Positions 6,474-11,175 of a stretch of DNA of 11,175 nt are shown one piece after another. The position numbers and the translations under genes are program-made. The notes below the pieces were generated by a model. The model was not told the DNA's origin and ran no database searches. It saw nothing but the letters and a program-made list of their open reading frames with translations. Source of the stretch: Candidatus Omnitrophota bacterium (GTDB lineage: Bacteria; Omnitrophota; Koll11; Gygaellales; JAQTUY01); contig JAQTUY010000044.1 of NCBI GenBank assembly GCA_028707105.1, positions 1 to 11,175 of the forward strand. Direction: 5' to 3'. The number at the start of each line of letters is the position of its first letter. Position 1 is the stretch's first letter.

Positions 6474-8106
6474 TGGCGCTTTAATTGAGCTGATAAAAAA
6501 ATCACTAAGCGACGCTCAAATAGGCCCTGACTTTAAGGAAGAAATCTGCCTGGAAGTGCCCCGGGACAGCCGTTTCGGGGACATTTCAACCAACGTGGCA
6601 ATGCGCCTGAGCAAGGTGGTAAAGAAAAACCCCGCTGAGCTGGCCCGCCTTCTGACAGAAGCAATAAACCGTAATCTGGGATCGTCCGAAATAAAAAAAT
6701 ATATCCGGGAAGTCAAAATAGCGGGGGCGGGTTTCATTAACTTTACCCTTAGCCAGGAATATTTCTATGCTCAACTGGAGGAGATCCTGTCTAAGAAAGC
6801 GGATTACGCGAAACAGGATATCGGAAAGCAAAAGCCGGTATTAATAGAATTTGTCAGCGCTAATCCCACCGGGCCCCTTTCAGTCGCCCACGCCCGCCAG
6901 GCAGTGGTCGGGGATGCCCTGGCCAGCATATTAAGCGAACTTGGTTTTAAAGTCTCGCGTGAATATTACCTTAACGACGAGGGCAATCAGATCAATATCC
7001 TGGGCCGGTCGACCCAGTTAAGGCTGAGCGAATTAAAGGGGGAAAAGATAGAATTCCCCGAAGACCATTATCAGGGCGAATACATCTACGATATCGCGCG
7101 TGCATTATTGAATAACCCCGGTCTCATCAAGGATGACCCCGATTTTTTTCCCACTTATGCCGCGGATTATATCTTGAGTATCATAAGGAAGGAATTGGAT
7201 GACTTCGGGGTGAGGTTTGACTGCTGGTACAGCCAGAAATCCTTAAGGAAGAGCGGCAAGATCGAAAAGGCCCTGGAGGTCCTGAAAGAAAAAGGTTTTA
7301 TCTACGAGCAGGAGGGCGCGGTCTGGTTTAAATCTACCGCCTTCGGTGACGATAAGGACAGGGTAGTGATAAAAAGCGACGGCTCTTATACCTATCTTGC
7401 CCCCGATATCGCCTATCACCAGGAAAAATATAACCGCGGTTTCGAATGGCTGATCAATCTTTGGGGGCCGGACCATCACGGCTATATCAGCCGGCTTAAG
7501 GCTTCCTGTGTGGCATTCGGCAAGGACGCAAGGTCAGTCGACATAATAATCGTGCAGTTGGCGACGATCTATAAGGACGGTAAAGAGCTTCTGATGTCCA
7601 CCCGCCGCGGCCAGTATATTACATTAAGGGAAGTAATGGATGAGGTGGGTGTGGATGCCTCGCGTTTTTTCTTTTTGATGCGGCGCACCGACAGTCATCT
7701 GGATTTTGACCTGGAATTAGCCAAGCAGCAGACTTCTCAGAACCCGGTTTATTACGTCCAATACGCTCACGCCCGCATCTGCAGTATTTTAAAGAACGCC
7801 GCAATAACGGATCAAAAAAGCGTAGATTTTGTCCTGCTTAAAGAAAAAGAGGAACTGCAGCTTATCAAAAGCCTTGCTCAGTTCCCGCAGGTATTGAGGA
7901 ATTGCTTATCGGGATTGGACCCGTCTTTGATCACCGTTTACCTGCAGGAACTGGCCACGGATTTCCACAAGTTCTACGACCTTCACCGCGTCTTGACCGA
8001 GGATAAAGCTTTAAGCCAGGCCCGCCTCGGCTTGATAGACGCCACGCGCATCATCTTAGCCAAGGGGCTGGATGTTTTAGGAGTTAAAGCGCCTGCGCAG
8101 ATGTAA
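6454..8106 (+). CDS. argS: Arginyl-tRNA synthetase
   Basis: The 550-residue class I synthetase attaches arginine to tRNA-Arg in the cytoplasm. In order, it has the N-terminal Add-1 tRNA-recognition domain (residues 1-105, with PRDSRFGDISTNVAM), a Rossmann catalytic core beginning EFVSANPTGPLSVAHARQ (132-149), and YYLNDEGNQI (171-180). These are followed by WGPDHHGYISRLKA (337-350), the KMSKS-equivalent LLMSTRRGQYITLRE (379-393), and the C-terminal DALR anticodon-binding helices from about 430 with YVQYAHARI. The HIGH motif reads SVAH (143-146): its first His is replaced by Ser and its Gly by Ala. The ATG overlaps rsfS, with AAGAAG just upstream, so the two are probably translated from one mRNA. 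Confidence 0.97.
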   Translation: MKERKLDGALIELIKKSLSDAQIGPDFKEEICLEVPRDSRFGDISTNVAMRLSKVVKKNPAELARLLTEAINRNLGSSEIKKYIREVKIAGAGFINFTLSQEYFYAQLEEILSKKADYAKQDIGKQKPVLIEFVSANPTGPLSVAHARQAVVGDALASILSELGFKVSREYYLNDEGNQINILGRSTQLRLSELKGEKIEFPEDHYQGEYIYDIARALLNNPGLIKDDPDFFPTYAADYILSIIRKELDDFGVRFDCWYSQKSLRKSGKIEKALEVLKEKGFIYEQEGAVWFKSTAFGDDKDRVVIKSDGSYTYLAPDIAYHQEKYNRGFEWLINLWGPDHHGYISRLKASCVAFGKDARSVDIIIVQLATIYKDGKELLMSTRRGQYITLREVMDEVGVDASRFFFLMRRTDSHLDFDLELAKQQTSQNPVYYVQYAHARICSILKNAAITDQKSVDFVLLKEKEELQLIKSLAQFPQVLRNCLSGLDPSLITVYLQELATDFHKFYDLHRVLTEDKALSQARLGLIDATRIILAKGLDVLGVKAPAQM

Positions 8107-8255
8107 AAAAGGGGACGCTCCCCAAGGTACCACCCTTGCGGCGCGTAACCTGTTGAAATATAATGTGTTAAAAAGGTATTAATCGATTTGTAACTTATTG
8201 TAAATAAAATAGTTGCATGACGTAGAGGTGGTACCTTGGGGAGCGTCCCCTTTTT
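8106..8255. repeat. 150 bp element with 29 bp perfect inverted arms filling the argS-recJ gap
   Basis: The left arm 8106-8134 (starting AAAAAGGGGACGCTCCCC) is the exact reverse complement of 8227-8255, around a 92-base AT-rich core. Each arm is itself palindromic: GGGGA-CGC-TCCCC forms a small hairpin, and GGTACC is a self-complementary hexamer. The left arm starts on the last base of the argS stop codon and the right arm ends three bases before the recJ ATG. No coding sequence is inside. The arms resemble those of RAYT/REP- or MITE-type palindromic elements (inferred), but they differ in sequence from the 1319-1383 element apart from the A-rich then GGGG border. Confidence 0.88.
8136..8164 (+). 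promoter_or_regulatory. recJ: Possible promoter inside the 150 bp element, reading into recJ
   Basis: TATAAT at 8159-8164 is a perfect -10. TTGCGG at 8136-8141 lies 17 bases upstream and keeps the important TTG of the -35. The start would be near 8171, so the mRNA would carry only the right arm of the inverted repeat and leave the recJ start region unpaired. Confidence 0.45.
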
Positions 8256-8258
8256 ATT

Positions 8259-9956
8259 ATGATAAACCGAATCTGGAATATTACTAAACCTGATCCCGAA
8301 TTTTGCCGCGCTTTAAGCCAAGAACTGGATATTTCCCCGGTTTTAGCCCAGGTGCTGCTAAACCGCGGTATCAAAAGATCCGGCGAGGCGGATAAATTCC
8401 TGAAAGCCCGGACCTCGATGTTCCTGGATCCGCTCACCCTGCCCGATATCAAAAAAGCCGTCACCAGGATCAAACAAGCCATAAAAAATAAAGATAAGGT
8501 GATGATATTCGGCGATTATGATGTGGATGGCATCACCAGCGTCGCGCTCCTGGAATCTTTCTTAAAAAAGCTGGGCTTAAGGGTCGAGCATTATCTTCCT
8601 CATCGGATAAAAGAGGGCTATGGCTTAAATACGGCGGCGGTAAAGATAGCCAAGGCTAAAGGGGTAAAATTATTTATTACTGTTGATTGCGGCACGGGCA
8701 GTTTTGATGAGGTGGATGAGCTGAATAAAGCCGGGATAGATGTTATTGTCACTGACCACCATGAACAAAGCAGCGATAAACTCCCCACGGCCCTGGCGGT
8801 CATAAATCCCAAGCGGCATGATTCAAAGTACGGATTCAGGGAATTATCCGGCGCCGGAGTAGCTTATAAATTCATCCAGGCGATAAGCGGCGAGGTTTTG
8901 GAGGAGGAATTGGACCTGGCCTGCCTGGGGACGATCGCGGACGTAGTGCCTTTAAACGGCGAGAACCGGATCATCGCCAAACAGGGATTAAAAAAGCTTT
9001 CCGAGACGAAAAGGCCCGGGATCTTGGCCCTCATTGAGCAAAGCGGTATCAAGAAACGCCCGCTGGGAACGATGGCGGTCAGTTTTATGATCTGCCCAAG
9101 GCTTAATGCTAACGGCAGGATGGATTCCGCCGAAACGTCCCTGGAGCTTCTCTTGAGCGACTCTATGGCTCGCGCGCAGGAGCTAGCCAAACTTACCAAT
9201 TCAAATAACCAGCAGCGCCAGAAAGTAGAAGAAAAAATATTCCAGGAAGCTCAAGGTTTGATCGACAAGGAAGTCAATTTTAAAGAACACCGGGTGATAG
9301 TATTGGCCGGGGAAGGCTGGCATCAGGGCGTATTGGGGATCGTAGCTTCGAAATTAGCCGATAGGTTTTACCGGCCGACCATACTTTTGTCTTTGAATGA
9401 GGGTTTATGTAAGGGCTCCTGTCGTTCGATCAAGAATTTTCATATCTTCCAGGCCCTGCTTGAATGCCGGGAGTTTTTGAGCAGTTTCGGGGGCCACAGC
9501 CATGCCGCGGGAATACTGATCCATAAAGACAGGATCCAGGATTTTAAGGCTATGATGAATACTATCGCGCACCAAAAACTTACCCTGCAGGATTTCTATC
9601 CCAGCGTGGATGTGGATATGGAATTGGGATTTTCCGATATAAATGAGGTTTTGACAGGTGAGTTGGAGATGATGGAGCCCTTTGGCGCAGGCAACCCGGA
9701 AGCGGTATTTTACACCCCTAATCTTAAACTCAAGTCCAAGCCGCAGCTTCTGGGCCGGGATACTATAAAATTTTGGGTAACTGACGGAAATTATACTTAT
9801 TCGGCGGTCGGGTTCGGGATGGGAGAGTTTGCCGGGGCGCTGATGGAAGCGCCTGCCTTCGATATGCTTTATACCCCAAGTATAGACGGATGGCAGGGGC
9901 GTAATTCTTTACAGCTGGAAATAAAAGACCTAAGGCCTCACAGAAAAAATACTTAG
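8259..9956 (+). CDS. recJ: Single-stranded-DNA-specific 5'-3' exonuclease RecJ
   Basis: The 565-residue DHH-superfamily nuclease degrades single-stranded DNA 5' to 3' in recombination and mismatch or base-excision repair. Core metal motifs are FGDYDVDG (84-91), TVDCG (141-145), VTDHHE (164-169) and LGTIADVVPL (223-232), with LNANGRMDSAE (282-292). The DHHA1 domain carries GWHQGVLGIVASKL (353-366) and SSFGGHSHAAG (408-418). A C-terminal OB-like domain follows, including EPFGAGNPEAVF. Length is full. The N-terminus from 8259 fits the family (ISPVLAQVLLNRGI), and an in-frame stop at 8223 limits upstream extension. The ribosome-binding site is poor: GGGGAG (8238-8243) lies 15 bases from ATG and inside the right arm of the upstream repeat. 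The 3' end overlaps convergent rpmB by 4 bases. Confidence 0.97.
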   Translation: MINRIWNITKPDPEFCRALSQELDISPVLAQVLLNRGIKRSGEADKFLKARTSMFLDPLTLPDIKKAVTRIKQAIKNKDKVMIFGDYDVDGITSVALLESFLKKLGLRVEHYLPHRIKEGYGLNTAAVKIAKAKGVKLFITVDCGTGSFDEVDELNKAGIDVIVTDHHEQSSDKLPTALAVINPKRHDSKYGFRELSGAGVAYKFIQAISGEVLEEELDLACLGTIADVVPLNGENRIIAKQGLKKLSETKRPGILALIEQSGIKKRPLGTMAVSFMICPRLNANGRMDSAETSLELLLSDSMARAQELAKLTNSNNQQRQKVEEKIFQEAQGLIDKEVNFKEHRVIVLAGEGWHQGVLGIVASKLADRFYRPTILLSLNEGLCKGSCRSIKNFHIFQALLECREFLSSFGGHSHAAGILIHKDRIQDFKAMMNTIAHQKLTLQDFYPSVDVDMELGFSDINEVLTGELEMMEPFGAGNPEAVFYTPNLKLKSKPQLLGRDTIKFWVTDGNYTYSAVGFGMGEFAGALMEAPAFDMLYTPSIDGWQGRNSLQLEIKDLRPHRKNT

Positions 9957-10180
9957 ACTTTTTTGATCTTGCCGGCTTTGATGCATTTGGCGCAGGCATA
10001 AACCGTTCTTTTGCGGTTTTTGATCATGATAGTGACTCTCTGCAGGTTAGCGAGGAAGAATTTTTTAGTGACGCGGGCTATTTTGCTGCCGGTTCCGCCT
10101 TTTTTCTTGGCTAAACCTTTTCTGGTCAACATTTTTCCGGCAAGCCTGTTTTTACCGCATATAATACATTGTTTGATCAT
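9953..10180 (-). CDS. rpmB: 50S ribosomal protein bL28
   Basis: The 75-residue, lysine-rich protein is bL28 of the large ribosomal subunit. It has the family's opening CIICGK, the central FFLANLQRVTI and the closing VYACAKCIKAGKI. Four cysteines (C5, C8, C63, C66) make it the zinc-binding C+ form. The start is supported on the minus strand by AAGGAGT at 10194-10188, seven bases before ATG. A good promoter lies further upstream at 10272-10245. It is a single-gene unit, convergent with recJ and divergent from the helicase gene. Its stop codon lies across the recJ stop, so no separate terminator space exists between the two. Confidence 0.96.
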   Translation of the reverse strand: MIKQCIICGKNRLAGKMLTRKGLAKKKGGTGSKIARVTKKFFLANLQRVTIMIKNRKRTVYACAKCIKAGKIKKV

Positions 10181-10244
10181 TTTGAAGACTCCTTATAAAT
10201 TGTTGGATTTTTGGGTCAAAACGCCTTAAATGACGCACTATTGA

Positions 10245-10272
10245 AGTATACTTGAAAATCTTGCCTTGTCAA
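10245..10272 (-). promoter_or_regulatory. rpmB: Promoter of rpmB
   Basis: On the minus strand, TTGACA (10272-10267), a 16-base spacer and TATACT (10250-10245) match the sigma70 consensus at 11 of 12 positions. Start is expected near 10238, about 58 bases before the ATG. The -10 lies in the 10 bp palindrome AAGTATACTT (10244-10253), which also shows TATACT on the plus strand (10247-10252). Confidence 0.7.
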
Positions 10273-10282
10273 GGAAGATTAT

Positions 10283-11175
10283 ATGAACAATGACATCCTG
10301 GAAGGCCTAAATAAGGAGCAATTAGAGGCGGTTACCCACAAAGAGGGGCCTCTATTGATAATCGCCGGCGCCGGCACCGGTAAAACCACGGTCATTACCC
10401 GCCGGATCGCCTGGCTGCTTTCCGAAGGCCTGGCCAAGCCCGATGAGATACTTGCCCTGACATTCACCGATAAAGCCGCCCTGGAAATGCAGGAACGGGT
10501 AGACGTACTTGTTCCTTACGGCTATACCGATATCTGGATCTCTACTTTTCACGCCTTCGGGGACAGGCTTTTACGCGAAAATGCCCTGATCACGGGGCTC
10601 GATCCGGATTTTAAAGTCCTGAGCCGCCCTGAATCCGCTGTTTTTTTTCGCGAGCACCTGTTTGAATTCAACCTTTCCTATTACCGGCCGTTAGCCGACC
10701 CTACCCGTTTTATCGATACCCTGATCAGCTTTTTTAGCCGGGCCAAGGATGAAGATGTATCCCCGGAAGAATTCCTGAAATTCGCCCGGAACGCGGCCAT
10801 TAGATCCAAAGAGGACCCTGAAGATAAAGCCGCTGAAGAAGAAGCGCTCCAGCAGATGGAGGTCGCGCTTGCCTACGTTAAATACCAGGAATTGCTCTCC
10901 AGGGAAGGGCTGATCGATTTCGGGAATCAATTTTATCTGGCATTACAACTCTTGCGCGGCCATCCCTTAGTCCTGAAAAACTATCACAAGCAGTTTAAAT
11001 ACATCCTGGTGGATGAATTCCAGGATACCAATTACGCCCAGTATCAACTGGTAAAACTCCTGGCGCAGGATAAGAAGAATATAACCGTTACCGGAGATGA
11101 CGACCAGTGCATCTACCGTTTCCGCGGAGCGGCGTATTCCAACCTTTTAAGTTTCATCAGGGATTTCCCGGATGC
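10283..11175 (+). CDS. UvrD/Rep/PcrA-type superfamily 1 DNA helicase (3' end missing)
   Basis: The frame is open from ATG 10283 to the window end; 297 residues are visible. It starts LNKEQLEAVTHKEGPLLIIA, the family's Q-motif region. It then has Walker A GAGTGKTT (29-36), motif Ia ALTFTDKAALEM, STFHAFGDRLL, a Walker B of the form ILVDEFQDTNYAQYQL, and motif III VTGDDDQCIYRFRGA. These belong to ATP-driven 3'-5' DNA helicases of repair and replication restart. The usual motif III is VGDDDQSIYRWRGA; here Ser is Cys and Trp is Phe. Whether this is a plain UvrD or carries a C-terminal nuclease (AddA-like) cannot be told because motifs IV-VI and the C-terminus are outside the window. AAGGAA at 10271-10276 is six bases from the ATG. 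Confidence 0.94.
   Translation, partial: MNNDILEGLNKEQLEAVTHKEGPLLIIAGAGTGKTTVITRRIAWLLSEGLAKPDEILALTFTDKAALEMQERVDVLVPYGYTDIWISTFHAFGDRLLRENALITGLDPDFKVLSRPESAVFFREHLFEFNLSYYRPLADPTRFIDTLISFFSRAKDEDVSPEEFLKFARNAAIRSKEDPEDKAAEEEALQQMEVALAYVKYQELLSREGLIDFGNQFYLALQLLRGHPLVLKNYHKQFKYILVDEFQDTNYAQYQLVKLLAQDKKNITVTGDDDQCIYRFRGAAYSNLLSFIRDFPD

Noticed and set aside
10011..10229. Plus-strand open frame of 72 codons over rpmB with a hydrophobic product
   Set aside because: It is antisense to the conserved bL28 gene. The hydrophobicity is what lysine codons read backwards produce, and no Shine-Dalgarno is present.

Overview
This 11.2 kb window is bacterial chromosome made almost entirely of conserved housekeeping genes, with short gaps and several start/stop overlaps. 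Nine genes are on the plus strand, two of them cut by the window edges, and one (rpmB) is on the minus strand. The bacterial ArgRS, RsfS, bL28, RecJ and TrpAB families, plus near-consensus sigma70-type promoters, indicate Bacteria. The small DUF5679-type zinc ribbon, the M16 peptidase/CNNM pair and the GGGG-bordered palindromic elements look to me like an uncultivated lineage such as Omnitrophota. That placement is an inference from general familiarity, not something the sequence proves.

Layout. (1) Bases 1-1317 hold the 3' part of a GAF plus SpoIIE-type PP2C phosphatase gene. It is followed directly by a 65 bp perfect palindrome (1319-1383). (2) A consensus promoter (1400-1428) drives trpB. 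Its -10 box is so close to the ATG that the mRNA should be leaderless. The unit continues through trpA, an M16 zinc peptidase and a CNNM/CBS membrane protein, with overlapping ends (1437-5700). (3) A second promoter with a tandem -35 (5712-5746) precedes a structured leader (about 5755-5881). The leader can fold into a three-way junction with competing pairings, and it precedes a 49-residue zinc-ribbon protein. (4) rsfS follows; it has an ideal Shine-Dalgarno but its only sensible start codon is AUA. It overlaps argS by 20 nt. (5) A 150 bp element with 29 bp perfect inverted arms fills the argS-recJ gap. It carries an internal TATAAT and is followed three bases later by recJ. (6) rpmB (bL28) is convergent with recJ (4 nt overlap) and divergent from a UvrD/Rep-type helicase gene that runs off the right edge.

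How the genes fit together. trpB and trpA encode the two subunits of tryptophan synthase, with no other trp genes in view. rsfS, argS and rpmB serve translation, and recJ and the helicase serve DNA repair. The window has no mobile-element protein, CRISPR array, tRNA or rRNA that I can see.

The most unusual signals concern initiation and RNA structure: the AUA start of rsfS, the leaderless trpB, the switch-like leader before the zinc-ribbon gene, and two different long palindromes placed exactly at transcription-unit boundaries.
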